Positions 39,437 to 49,444 of a stretch of 64,000 nucleotides of DNA are shown here, one piece after another. The notes under the pieces are model-generated. The model did no database searches. It was not told where the DNA came from and worked only from the letters and a program-made list of their open reading frames with translations. The DNA is taken from the NCBI RefSeq assembly GCF_008079445.1, contig NZ_VRYH01000001.1, positions 372,001 through 436,000 on the forward strand. The letters run 5' to 3'. Numbering within the stretch: position 1 is the first letter of the stretch; every line of letters starts with the position of its first letter. The position numbers were made by a program, and so were the translations under genes. The DNA is from Aidingimonas lacisalsi (GTDB taxonomy: Bacteria > Pseudomonadota > Gammaproteobacteria > Pseudomonadales > Halomonadaceae).

Positions 39437-40126
39437 ATGACTTCCAAAACCGTGCTTATCGTCGATGATGAAGCCTCGATCCGCGAGATGATCGCAGTGG
39501 CGCTTGAAATGGCCGATTATCGGGTGCTCGAAGCCGACAATGCTCAGGATGCCCATGCCATGGTCGTCGACGAACACCCCGATCTGATGCTGCTTGACTG
39601 GATGATGCCGGGTACCAGCGGTATCGAACTGGCCCGGCGCCTCAAACGCGACGAGGCGACCGCCGAGCTGCCGATTATCCTTCTCACCGCCAAGAGCGAG
39701 GAGGATAACAAGATTCAGGGGCTGGAAGCCGGTGCTGACGACTATATCACCAAGCCTTTCTCCCCCCGGGAGCTGGTCGCTCGGCTCAAGGCGGTCTTGC
39801 GTCGCAGTACACCCAAGGGCATCGAGGACACCGTCGAAGTCGAAGGTCTGATACTCGATCCCGCCAGTCATCGCGTCAGCACCAATGGCAGCGCCGTCGA
39901 GATCGGACCGACGGAATATCGCCTGCTACAGTTTTTCATGACGCATCAGGAACGCGTCTATACGCGCGACCAATTGCTCGATCAGGTCTGGGGCGGCAAT
40001 GTCTATGTCGAGGAACGCACCGTGGACGTGCATATACGTCGACTACGCAAGGCCTTGGGCGAAACGCACAAGCATTTGATACAGACGGTGCGTGGCACCG
40101 GGTACCGTTTTTCCACGCGAGGATAG
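39437..40126 (+). CDS. phoB: Phosphate response regulator PhoB
   Basis: A 229-residue OmpR-family regulator. Receiver: acidic pair D10/D11, phosphoacceptor D54 in LMLLDWMMPG, and Lys in TKPFSP. DNA-binding winged helix: IGPTEYRLLQFFMTHQERVYTRDQLLDQVWG and RTVDVHIRRLRKAL. Preceded by a Pho box and followed at once by phoR. Confidence 0.97.
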   Translation: MTSKTVLIVDDEASIREMIAVALEMADYRVLEADNAQDAHAMVVDEHPDLMLLDWMMPGTSGIELARRLKRDEATAELPIILLTAKSEEDNKIQGLEAGADDYITKPFSPRELVARLKAVLRRSTPKGIEDTVEVEGLILDPASHRVSTNGSAVEIGPTEYRLLQFFMTHQERVYTRDQLLDQVWGGNVYVEERTVDVHIRRLRKALGETHKHLIQTVRGTGYRFSTRG

Positions 40127-40142
40127 GAGGGCCAACGCCAGC

Positions 40143-41446
<1,304 letters not shown>

Positions 41447-41459
<13 letters not shown>

Positions 41460-42184
41460 GATACCTCCTGCGACAGCCCGCGATAATACCGCTCCCACAG
41501 TTGAACCGCGCCAGCGACGGCACCCGGCAGCAGGAATACATTGGCCAGTGGCACCCAAGTCAGCAGCGTCACCCAGGCACCGAAGGTCAGACTCTGCCAC
41601 CAACGCTTGCCGAGGCGGCGTTTCATGTCCGCAAAGCTGACCCGATTGTTGTCCATGGGATAATCGAGATACGTAATCGCCATCATCCAGGCCGAAAACG
41701 CTGCCCATAATATCGGTGTCACCAGATTGACCAACGGTATCCAGCTCAACACTATCAAGATGACCAGTCTGGGCAGGATATAGCCAAGCTTGCACAGCTC
41801 ACGGCCCATGGCATCAATGCCGGTTCTGATCAAGCCACGATCATCAGCCGGTGGACGACCGGTAAGCCGCGTTTCCACCTTGGCCGCCAGAAAACCATAG
41901 AATGGCGCGGCAATCAGATGGGTGACCAGCGTGAACGTGAAGAACACCACGATGATCAGTGCCACCACGAACAATGGCCAAATCAACCACTCCAACCACG
42001 CCAGCCAACCCGGTACCAGCGACATCCATCCATCCAGCCAACCGCCAAATTGCGTCAACACAACCTGCAGCATGGCACCATACACCAACAGATTGATGGT
42101 GATCGGTACAAAAACATAACGACGCATTCCCGGCGCATAAACGGTGCGCACCCCGCGGATCAGCGCTGTGAGGGCATACAACAT
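41447..42184 (-). CDS. cysZ: Sulfate transporter CysZ
   Basis: A 245-residue inner-membrane protein of the CysZ/EI24 family, which admits sulfate for cysteine synthesis. Hydrophobic spans alternate with TLVTHLIAAPFYGFLAAKVE and LDYPMDNNRVSFADMKRRLGK, both conserved in CysZ. The gene separates phoR and phoU and its stop lies inside the phoR end. Confidence 0.9.
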
Positions 42185-42226
42185 CAGGTCTTTCCCTTGA
42201 TTTCACTTTCCATGGATCGACATCGA

Positions 42227-42255
42227 AACGGCCGTCGCACGCGGCAACGGCCGTT
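42227..42255 (-). terminator. Stem-loop after phoU
   Basis: AACGGCCGT and ACGGCCGTT form a 9-bp stem around an 11-base loop, 29 bp beyond the phoU stop, followed on the minus strand by TTCGATG rather than a long T run. Confidence 0.6.
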
Positions 42256-42283
42256 ATCATTGATCCTTACCGGGAAGCGTGGG

Positions 42284-43012
42284 TCAAGACTGGCGCTTGA
42301 GGGCATCCTCGTCGAGTTCGTCGGGATCGATATGACGAATGTCCAGGCCCTTGACCAGATAGATCACGTATTCGGCCAGGTTGTTGGCATGATCACCGAT
42401 CCGTTCGAGAGCCCGCAATACCCACATGACACTCAAGACGGAAGTAATCGAACGTGGATCTTCCATCATGAACGTCATGAGTGAACGCATGGCGCTCGTA
42501 TATTCATTGTCCACGGCTTCATCCTCATGGACGACCTTGAGTGCCAGATCGATGTCAAAGCGAGCAAAGGCCGTCAATGAGTCGCGGACCATCGCGCGTA
42601 CGTGTTCACTGATGTGACGTACTTCGACCAGCCCCTTCGGTCCATTACCGGCTTCACTCAGCACCACGGCATTGCGTGCGATCTTGCTCGCTTCATCACC
42701 GATGCGCTCAAGATCCGAGGTGGCACGGATCACGGCCAACACCAGTCGTAGATCGGAAGCGGCCGGCTGGCGTCGGGCTAACACCCGAGTACATTCATCA
42801 TCGATCTTGAGCTGCATGTCATTGACGGACTTGTCGTCGTCACTGACGCGCTCACCAAGGCGGCTATCGCTTTCGAGCAATGCCGTGACTGCATCCTGAA
42901 CCTGTTTCTCGACCTGGCCTCCCATGGTCATCAGGTGGGTCTTGAGCTCCTCGAGCTCCTGGTTGAACTGCTTGGAGATATGCTGACTGTGTGTATCGGT
43001 GGTGATATCCAT
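42284..43012 (-). CDS. phoU: Phosphate regulon inhibitor PhoU
   Basis: A 242-residue all-helical two-repeat protein. Seen: FNQELEELKTHLMTMGGQVEKQV, RQPAASDLRLVLAVIRATSDLERIGDEA and the second-copy LRALERIGDHANNLAEYVIY, whose E/D-x-x-x-D pairs bind metal. PhoU keeps PhoR inactive when the Pst transporter is saturated. Last gene of the pst operon, 30 bp after pstB. Confidence 0.97.
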   Translation of the reverse strand: MDITTDTHSQHISKQFNQELEELKTHLMTMGGQVEKQVQDAVTALLESDSRLGERVSDDDKSVNDMQLKIDDECTRVLARRQPAASDLRLVLAVIRATSDLERIGDEASKIARNAVVLSEAGNGPKGLVEVRHISEHVRAMVRDSLTAFARFDIDLALKVVHEDEAVDNEYTSAMRSLMTFMMEDPRSITSVLSVMWVLRALERIGDHANNLAEYVIYLVKGLDIRHIDPDELDEDALKRQS

Positions 43013-43042
43013 GGGACTCTCCTGGAGACACTGGACGTCCGG

Positions 43043-43885
43043 CTATCTGTCGGTACGCCCGGTGATATAGTTCTCGGTACGCGCCAAACGCGGGTTGGTG
43101 AACAACGTATCGGTAGCGCCGTACTCGATGAGTTCACCGCCCTCGAGGAAGGCGGTATAGTCCGATACGCGCGCTGCTTGCTGCATGTTGTGCGTTACCA
43201 GCACCAGAGTCAGATGCGACTTGAGGGTGCGGATCAACTCCTCGATCTTTAGCGTTGAGATCGGGTCCAGCGCCGATGCGGGCTCATCGAGCAGCAATAC
43301 CTCGGGTTGGACCGCCAGGGTGCGCGCAATGACCAGTCGTTGTTGTTGCCCACCCGACAGCGACAGTGCCGAATCGTGCAGGCGGTGCTTGACTTCATCC
43401 CACAAGGCTGCCGATTCAAGCGCCCATTCGATCACCTCGTCGCGGCGCCGCTTGGGCAACGCCGCCTGCAAACGCAAGCCGAAGGCCACATTTTCGTAAA
43501 TCGACATGGGAAACGGATTGGGCGTCTGGAAGACCATGCCGACACGCCGGCGCAGGTCGGCCACATCGACCTCCGGTGCGTGAATTTCCTGACCTTCGAG
43601 CATGATACGCCCCTGGCGATCGACATCATCATTGAGATCATGCAGGCGATTGAATGCACGTAGCAGCGTTGACTTGCCACATCCCGACGGCCCGATGAAC
43701 GCCGTCACTCGGTGTCGAGGCACGTACAGGTTCAAGCCGGATAGCGCCGTCTTGCCAGCATAAGCGACCGACAGTTCTTCGATCTCGAAGCAACGTCCCT
43801 CACGCGGGATATCCTGCACCACTTCATGCAGAGCTGCCTGTCGCGGTGATGTCTCATCGGCCATCAGCAAGGGTCGATCTCCCAT
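43043..43885 (-). CDS. pstB: Phosphate ABC transporter ATP-binding protein
   Basis: A 280-residue ATPase of the Pst importer. Walker [16 protein letters not shown], signature LSGGQQQRL, Walker [14 protein letters not shown], switch His in VTHNMQQA. The ATG abuts the pstA stop; a second ATG at 43864 is possible, since the first 20 residues are variable in this family. Confidence 0.97.
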   Translation of the reverse strand: MGDRPLLMADETSPRQAALHEVVQDIPREGRCFEIEELSVAYAGKTALSGLNLYVPRHRVTAFIGPSGCGKSTLLRAFNRLHDLNDDVDRQGRIMLEGQEIHAPEVDVADLRRRVGMVFQTPNPFPMSIYENVAFGLRLQAALPKRRRDEVIEWALESAALWDEVKHRLHDSALSLSGGQQQRLVIARTLAVQPEVLLLDEPASALDPISTLKIEELIRTLKSHLTLVLVTHNMQQAARVSDYTAFLEGGELIEYGATDTLFTNPRLARTENYITGRTDR

Positions 43886-45445
43886 TCATCGATGCGCCTG
43901 GACCACATGACGCGCCCTGATAGTATGCCGCAACAATATTGCAGTCAGATTAAGCACGACGATGACCAGCACCAATAACAACGCCGTGGCATAAACCAAC
44001 GGCATGGCGGCCTGGACATCGCCACCATGAAAACCGGCATCGAAAATATGATATCCCAAGTGCATGAATTTCCTCTCCAGATGGATGAAAGGAAATTCAT
44101 CATCCACCGGCACTTGCGAAGCCAGCTTGGCGACGCCCACCAGCATCAATGGCGCCACTTCGCCGGCCGCACGGGCTATCGCCAGAATGACGCCGGTCAA
44201 CATGGCCGGTACGGCCATGGGCAGCACGACGCGGCGCAATGCCTCACTGCGTGTCGCCCCCAAGGCCAAGGCACCCTCGCGCTGTGAGTCGGGAATACGC
44301 GCCAGTCCCTCTTCAGTCGCCACGATGACGACAGGCAGAGTCAGTAATGCCAAGGTCAGTGATGCCCACAACAGGCCACCGGTACCGAACGTGGGTGACG
44401 GTAGCTCATCCGCAAAGAACAGGCTGTCGAGACTCCCGCCGATACCATAGACAAAAACGCCCAGTCCGAAGACGCCATAAACGATCGACGGCACGCCCGC
44501 CAGATTGCGTACCCCGATGCGAACCAGACGGGTCAGGCGCCCCTGTGGCGCCACTTCATTGAGATATACGGCAGCCAGAACGCCAAACGGCGTTACCAGT
44601 ACCGACATCAACAACACCATCATGACGGTCCCGAAAATCGCTGGCCAGACACCACCGGCCGTATTAGCAGCACGTGGCCCTTCAGAGAGAAAGCGCCACA
44701 CTCCCTCCCCCCAACTGGCCAATTTGGCAAGAAGCGACATCGCATTGGGACGCTTCACTTCGATCAACGCCTCCAGGGACAATTCGAGGCGTTGTCCGGA
44801 CAGGCTCTCCAGTACGACATGATCGCGCTGCATCGCGTCCTGAAGTGCCAGTATTCGTGCCTTGATCTCACGCAGTTCGTCTTCCTCGGATGGACTCATT
44901 GCGCTATCGTCCACGTGCTCGGCCAAGGGTTCCAGGCGATGATTATGGAGTGCGTCGCGTTCGTGGCGTAACTGCGAGACCCTCGCCATGCGTTCCTCCA
45001 GCTCGCGCCAGAGAGCGGCCCCATCGCTAGCCGTCCACTGTGCTTCCGGACCCTCGAGACGCAGGAGACGACCGATAAACGGTCCCCAGCGCCGTCGCTC
45101 GATGATGACCAGATCCTCGGGTGTCGTCCGTGTGTCGATCGCATTGACCTCCACCCAGCGCCACTGATCGCCATCCAGATCACGATTGCCGGTACGATAG
45201 AGGCGCTCGCTACCGCTAGCCTGGCCAGGCAAGCCTTGTTCACGTACGGGCTGACCAGCAAAGCGTTCGCCCGACACCAGAGTCACGGCTTCGATGTCCG
45301 GTGGCCAGAAATGGGCGAGGCCTCGCCCGGCAATCAAAGCAAGCAACGCGAGTACCATGAGCAGCGACAACGCGACGCCGCCGGCTGCCAACCAGGCCCC
45401 GGGACCCTCGATGAGTAAGCGACGCCGCGGTAACAACTTCCTCAT
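43886..45445 (-). CDS. pstA: Phosphate ABC transporter permease PstA, long form
   Basis: A 519-residue permease, against about 296 in E. coli. One N-terminal span is followed by an extra periplasmic region of about 200 residues with a predicted coiled coil (ELEERMARVSQLRHERDAL, DELREIKARILALQDAM), then the ordinary permease half with the EAA-like loop ALALGATRSEALRRVVLPMAVPAML. Such DUF3333-type long PstA proteins are known in several marine gammaproteobacteria. Its start overlaps pstC by 4 bp. Confidence 0.93.
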   Translation of the reverse strand: MRKLLPRRRLLIEGPGAWLAAGGVALSLLMVLALLALIAGRGLAHFWPPDIEAVTLVSGERFAGQPVREQGLPGQASGSERLYRTGNRDLDGDQWRWVEVNAIDTRTTPEDLVIIERRRWGPFIGRLLRLEGPEAQWTASDGAALWRELEERMARVSQLRHERDALHNHRLEPLAEHVDDSAMSPSEEDELREIKARILALQDAMQRDHVVLESLSGQRLELSLEALIEVKRPNAMSLLAKLASWGEGVWRFLSEGPRAANTAGGVWPAIFGTVMMVLLMSVLVTPFGVLAAVYLNEVAPQGRLTRLVRIGVRNLAGVPSIVYGVFGLGVFVYGIGGSLDSLFFADELPSPTFGTGGLLWASLTLALLTLPVVIVATEEGLARIPDSQREGALALGATRSEALRRVVLPMAVPAMLTGVILAIARAAGEVAPLMLVGVAKLASQVPVDDEFPFIHLERKFMHLGYHIFDAGFHGGDVQAAMPLVYATALLLVLVIVVLNLTAILLRHTIRARHVVQAHR

Positions 45446-46677
45446 GTCGTTCCACCCAAACGTTGATAACGCTGTGTCAGACGACTACGCACCAGCTCGG
45501 CCAATGTGTTGACACAGAAGGTGAAGACGAACAACAGCAAGGCACACAGCAACAATAACTGATAGTGCACACCTCCGGGCGCCGCCTCGGGCAGCTCGAT
45601 CGCAATATTGGCAGCCATGGAACGCATGCCGTCCAACGGGCTGAGCGTCATTAGCGCGGTATTGCCGGTAGCCATCAAGACGATCATGGTCTCTCCAACC
45701 GCACGGCCGGCCCCGATCATCACGGCCGAAAAGATGCCGGGACTCGCGGCGGGCAACAGGACCTTCCAAAGCGTTTGCCACTGCGACGCACCCAGTGCCT
45801 GAGCGCCTTCGGAGAGACTGGCCGGTACACCGGCCAACGCGTCCTCGGCCAATGAGTAGATGGTAGGAATGACGGCAAACCCCATGGCCAGGCCTACGAC
45901 CATGGCATTGCGGGTGGCATAATCCAGTCCCAGTTGCTGATCCATCCAGGTACGCATGTCACCATCGAACCAGAGCACTTCCAGATACGGCGATATGCCC
46001 AGCGTCAAGGCAACCAGTCCTGCCAGCCAGGGGATCAGCCACAATCCGGCCCAGCCCAGTGGCACGCGTTTCGACAAGCACCAGGGTAAACGTGCTTGTA
46101 TGATGCCCGCGGCCAGAATACCCAGCGGTAGAACCAGCACCAGGGCAAACACGCCGACCAAATGACGCTCCACATACGGTGCTAGAACAAGGCCGGCAAT
46201 GAAGCCGATCACTACGCCAGGCAAGGCTTCCATCAATTCGATCACGGGTTTGATGCGAAAACGCAACCGCCGCGACATGAAACAGGCCGAGTGAATCGCC
46301 GCTCCCAGTGCTAGCGGAACCGCGAACAGCAGAGCATAAACGGCGGCCTTTAGCGTGCCCCATGCCAACGGTGTGAGACTGAACATCGGCGTATCAGCGT
46401 CGGTCGCCGCGTTAGCCTGCCAACGGTACTGAGGCTCGTCATACCCCGGATACTGTTGGGGGAGCCACAATGACTCGATATCGATCGCATCGGAGTTGGC
46501 GGTCGATGCCGAACCCGTGAATAGCGGAACCACCTCGACAACCAAGAATACGCCGATCGCCAGAACCGCCAGAATCACACCGATGCCACAGGCAGTGACC
46601 GCCAGCGTAAACAGGCGATCTCGAACGTATCGGAAACGCCGGCGCCACGGAGACGGAGATAATGAACGTTCAGTCAT
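45442..46677 (-). CDS. pstC: Phosphate ABC transporter permease PstC, long form
   Basis: A 411-residue permease, longer than the E. coli form because of an insert after the first span (about residues 50-100). Seen: MEALPGVVIGFIAGLVLAP, EDALAGVPASLSEGAQALGASQWQTLWKVLLPAASPGIFSAVMIG (EAA loop) and ELVRSRLTQRYQRL at the end. A three-repeat Pho box lies just upstream. Confidence 0.94.
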   Translation of the reverse strand: MTERSLSPSPWRRRFRYVRDRLFTLAVTACGIGVILAVLAIGVFLVVEVVPLFTGSASTANSDAIDIESLWLPQQYPGYDEPQYRWQANAATDADTPMFSLTPLAWGTLKAAVYALLFAVPLALGAAIHSACFMSRRLRFRIKPVIELMEALPGVVIGFIAGLVLAPYVERHLVGVFALVLVLPLGILAAGIIQARLPWCLSKRVPLGWAGLWLIPWLAGLVALTLGISPYLEVLWFDGDMRTWMDQQLGLDYATRNAMVVGLAMGFAVIPTIYSLAEDALAGVPASLSEGAQALGASQWQTLWKVLLPAASPGIFSAVMIGAGRAVGETMIVLMATGNTALMTLSPLDGMRSMAANIAIELPEAAPGGVHYQLLLLCALLLFVFTFCVNTLAELVRSRLTQRYQRLGGTT

Positions 46678-46720
46678 GGCCGGCAGGAGATACGAAGCAT
46701 GAAGGATTCACCACAATAGT

Positions 46721-46749
46721 AAGACAGGCATGTGACAGAACGATGACAG
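46721..46749 (-). promoter_or_regulatory. Three-unit Pho box between pstS and pstC
   Basis: On the minus strand CTGTCAT, CTGTCAC and CTGTCTT follow each other at exact 11-bp spacing (46743-46749, 46732-46738, 46721-46727). They touch the pstS stop and lie about 45-70 bp before the pstC start, so PhoB can probably start pstCAB-phoU separately from pstS. Confidence 0.85.
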
Positions 46750-46750
46750 C

Positions 46751-47719
46751 CTATCGGGGCGATACATGACCCCAAGGTACGTTGAGTCCGAGTGCCTGCC
46801 TCACGGCAGCAATCACCGACTCGGGCAAGGGAATGAATCCCGATTCACGAACACTGTCCTGACCTGCAGGCGACAACACCAGGTCTATAAAGGCTCGCTC
46901 TACCGGAGGCAATGATTCACCAGGCGGCAGATTGACATACAAGTACAGGGTTCGCGACAACGGATACTCACCGTTCAAGGTCGTGCGTTCACTCGGCATG
47001 ACCGCGGGACCATCGCCCTCCTGCAACGCCAGGGGACGTACTGCCGATGTGACGTATCCGATACCTGAGTAACCGATCCCACCAATGGTGGCCGCCACGG
47101 CAGCGACAACGGAGGATGAGCCGGGGTGTTCGTTGACATCGACACGGAAATTCCCCCCGCAGAGCGCATCCCGACGAAACACGCCATAACTTCCCGACAC
47201 GGAGTTGCGACTATGACGATCTATCGGTCCTGCCAACTCCGGCCTATCCAGATCATCCCAGCGCTCAATCGATGTCTCGGCGCCACAACGCAACGTATCG
47301 GAAAAGATCGCATCCAGTTGCGTCATTGTCAGCTTGCCCAGTGGATTATGCCGATTGACGAAAACCGCCAAGGCGTCCATGGCCACGGGTATTTCGGTTG
47401 GGGGATAGCCATGGCTGGCTTCGAACATCTCGCGTTCACTGGCCGTCATACGTCGCGACATCGGACCCAATCGCGTCGTGCCTTCCGCCAGAGCCGGTGG
47501 TGCCGTGGCGGATCCATTGGCCTGCAATTGCAGGCGCACTGCCGGATACCGTTGTTCGAGTCGCTCACCCCAGCGTAGCATCAACCCGGCCATGGTGTCG
47601 GAGCCGATCGAATCGAGATTGCCGACCACGGGATCCCCCCAGGTGTGGGCCATGGCACCCGTCATTGGCCACATCAGCAGACCGAGTAGAATGATGACAG
47701 TACTGAAACGAGTGGGCAT
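46751..47719 (-). CDS. pstS: Phosphate-binding protein PstS
   Basis: A 322-residue periplasmic binding protein. Signal peptide MPTRFSTVIILLGLLMWPMTGAMA, then GNLDSIGSDTMAGLMLRWGERLEQRYP, LGPMSRRMTASERE and SVSGSYGVFR, loops that usually bind phosphate, then IGGIGYSGIGYV. AGGAG precedes the ATG at 47719; the frame reaches further but into the divergent gene. It feeds phosphate to PstCAB. No clear Pho box was found in its own short upstream region, which carries a 10-bp inverted repeat instead. Confidence 0.92.
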   Translation of the reverse strand: MPTRFSTVIILLGLLMWPMTGAMAHTWGDPVVGNLDSIGSDTMAGLMLRWGERLEQRYPAVRLQLQANGSATAPPALAEGTTRLGPMSRRMTASEREMFEASHGYPPTEIPVAMDALAVFVNRHNPLGKLTMTQLDAIFSDTLRCGAETSIERWDDLDRPELAGPIDRHSRNSVSGSYGVFRRDALCGGNFRVDVNEHPGSSSVVAAVAATIGGIGYSGIGYVTSAVRPLALQEGDGPAVMPSERTTLNGEYPLSRTLYLYVNLPPGESLPPVERAFIDLVLSPAGQDSVRESGFIPLPESVIAAVRQALGLNVPWGHVSPR

Positions 47720-47742
47720 GATACGCTCCTGTAGCATCACCG

Positions 47743-47804
47743 GATCGGGCAACCAGGGTGGCGATTCCCCGGGGAGGGCGTTTAAGATGCGGCTTTGCCC
47801 GATC
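47743..47804. repeat. 10-bp inverted repeat in pstS/thioesterase spacer
   Basis: GATCGGGCAA (47743-47752) and TTGCCCGATC (47795-47804) match perfectly with centres 52 bp apart in the 123-bp divergent spacer. It may be a pair of half-sites or a stem in the pstS leader. Confidence 0.55.
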
Positions 47805-47842
47805 GACGGCAATAACAATAACCTAGGAATCATTGACTCAAG

Positions 47843-48259
47843 ATGACAGAACTCGACGATATCCCCACGCCCCAAGGGCAACTGACCTTAAGGTTGGTTG
47901 CATCTCGCCACGATACCAATTTTTACGGCGATATCCCGGGAGGTTGGCTGACCTATTACATGGATCAAGCCGCGGAACTTGCTGCCGGCCATGAAGCCGG
48001 CGGCCGTACTGCCAATGTCGCAGTCGAAGCCATGGATTTCCTGTGTCCTGTCCGCGTTGGCTCCACCGTCAACATCTACACGGCAGTACGGGAAATCGGG
48101 CGCAGTTCGATCAAGATCGATGTCCAGGTATGGATTCGTCCCCCGTTCGAACAGAACGTGGATGAACTCTACAAGGTCACGGAGGCCCGTTTCGTCATGG
48201 TCGCACTCGATGAGAGTGGCCGTATCCGTGCCGTGTCAGCCGCAGAACGAACCCCCTGA
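47843..48259 (+). CDS. Acyl-CoA thioesterase, YciA/hotdog family
   Basis: A 138-residue hotdog-fold protein: QLTLRLVASRHDTNFYGDIPGGWLTYYMDQAAELAAGHEAG with the catalytic Asp of YMDQAA, then VAVEAMDFLCPVRVGSTVNIYTAVREIGRSS. This is the YciA-type acyl-CoA thioesterase pattern, hydrolysing acyl-CoAs. Divergent from pstS, convergent with the TRAP binding protein gene. Confidence 0.9.
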   Translation: MTELDDIPTPQGQLTLRLVASRHDTNFYGDIPGGWLTYYMDQAAELAAGHEAGGRTANVAVEAMDFLCPVRVGSTVNIYTAVREIGRSSIKIDVQVWIRPPFEQNVDELYKVTEARFVMVALDESGRIRAVSAAERTP

Positions 48260-48270
48260 TCCGCAAAGGG

Positions 48271-49359
48271 TCAGCTCCGCACCATGTCGCGAGCCTTGAG
48301 ATAGGCGAATTCGCCCGCATCCGTATAGGTACGCACCACATCCTGGAATTGTCGATAGGAATCATAAATCCGGCGCGACGCCTCGTCCTGCTCGACCTGT
48401 TCCTGAAGCACGTCTCGGGAGGCCTCGGACAACGCCTGGAGTACGTCATCGGGCAAACGCTTCAAGGTTACACCATGTTCCTCGACCAGGGAGTCGAGTG
48501 CCAGGGCATTACGATAGGTGAACTCGTCGATCATGGCGAGGTTGGCGCTGCGCGACGCTTCTCTGACGACCACCTTGAGATCGTCGGGCAGCGCATTCCA
48601 GGCTTCCAGATTGATGGTGCCTTCCAACACGGCACTGGGCTCGTTCCACACTGAGGTGTAGTAGTAATCGGCCACTTCATGCAGTCCGAACGCCTGATCG
48701 TTGTAGGGGCCGACCCAGTCGGCGGCGTCCAGCACTCCGCTTTGCAACGAACTGAAGATCTCGCTGCCCGGCATGTTGACCGCCGAAGCGCCGATACGAT
48801 TCATGACTTCACCGGCCAGCCCGGGCAAGCGAATCTTGAGCCCCTTCATGTCCTCGAGCGAATTGATTTCCTTCTTGAACCAACCGGCCATCTGCGTACC
48901 GGTATTGCCCACGGCAAATGGCTTGAGGTTATGTTCGGCGTACAGTTCATCCCACAGCGTCATGCCATCGCCCTGATAGAGCCAGGCATTGGTTTCGGTG
49001 GTGTTCATGCCGAACGGCACGGCGGTGAAGAACTGGGCAGCCGCCACCTTGCCACGCCAGTAATAGGAGGCGGAATGCCCCATTTCAGCGGTACCGGCAG
49101 AGACGGCATCGAATACTTCCATCGCCGGCACCAGCTCGCCTGCCGCATAGACCTTGACGCGCAGACGACCACCGGAGAGCCGCTCGATACGCTCCGCCAG
49201 GTCGTTGGCCCCGGTACCCAACGCAGGAAAATTCTGCGGCCAGGAGGTCACCATCTTCCATTCAATGGTTTCTTGAGCCTGGGCCGTGGAAATGAAAGGT
49301 GCGGTGACGGCCCCGGCCGCCCCTGCTCCCAAGGTGCTGAGAAATTGTCGACGTTGCAT
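48271..49359 (-). CDS. TRAP transporter solute-binding protein (orphan)
   Basis: A 362-residue DctP-type binding protein. The N-terminus QRRQFLSTLGAGAAGAV...STAQA is a Tat-like signal. Then ETIEWKMVTSWPQNFPALGTGANDLAERIERLSGGRLRVKVYAAGELVPAMEVFDAVSAGTAEMGHSASYYW, and GLKIRLPGLAGEVMNRIG with the conserved Arg binding a carboxylate. The closest known group includes TakP-like proteins for 2-oxo acids. No membrane subunits (DctQ/DctM) are adjacent. Confidence 0.9.
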   Translation of the reverse strand: MQRRQFLSTLGAGAAGAVTAPFISTAQAQETIEWKMVTSWPQNFPALGTGANDLAERIERLSGGRLRVKVYAAGELVPAMEVFDAVSAGTAEMGHSASYYWRGKVAAAQFFTAVPFGMNTTETNAWLYQGDGMTLWDELYAEHNLKPFAVGNTGTQMAGWFKKEINSLEDMKGLKIRLPGLAGEVMNRIGASAVNMPGSEIFSSLQSGVLDAADWVGPYNDQAFGLHEVADYYYTSVWNEPSAVLEGTINLEAWNALPDDLKVVVREASRSANLAMIDEFTYRNALALDSLVEEHGVTLKRLPDDVLQALSEASRDVLQEQVEQDEASRRIYDSYRQFQDVVRTYTDAGEFAYLKARDMVRS

Positions 49360-49444
49360 GTCAGGCGTGACTCCCTAAGAAAGGACAGGATAAACGGGAA
49401 GTATGCGGTAAAGACGATTTAACCGGCAAGTTGCCAGCGATACG

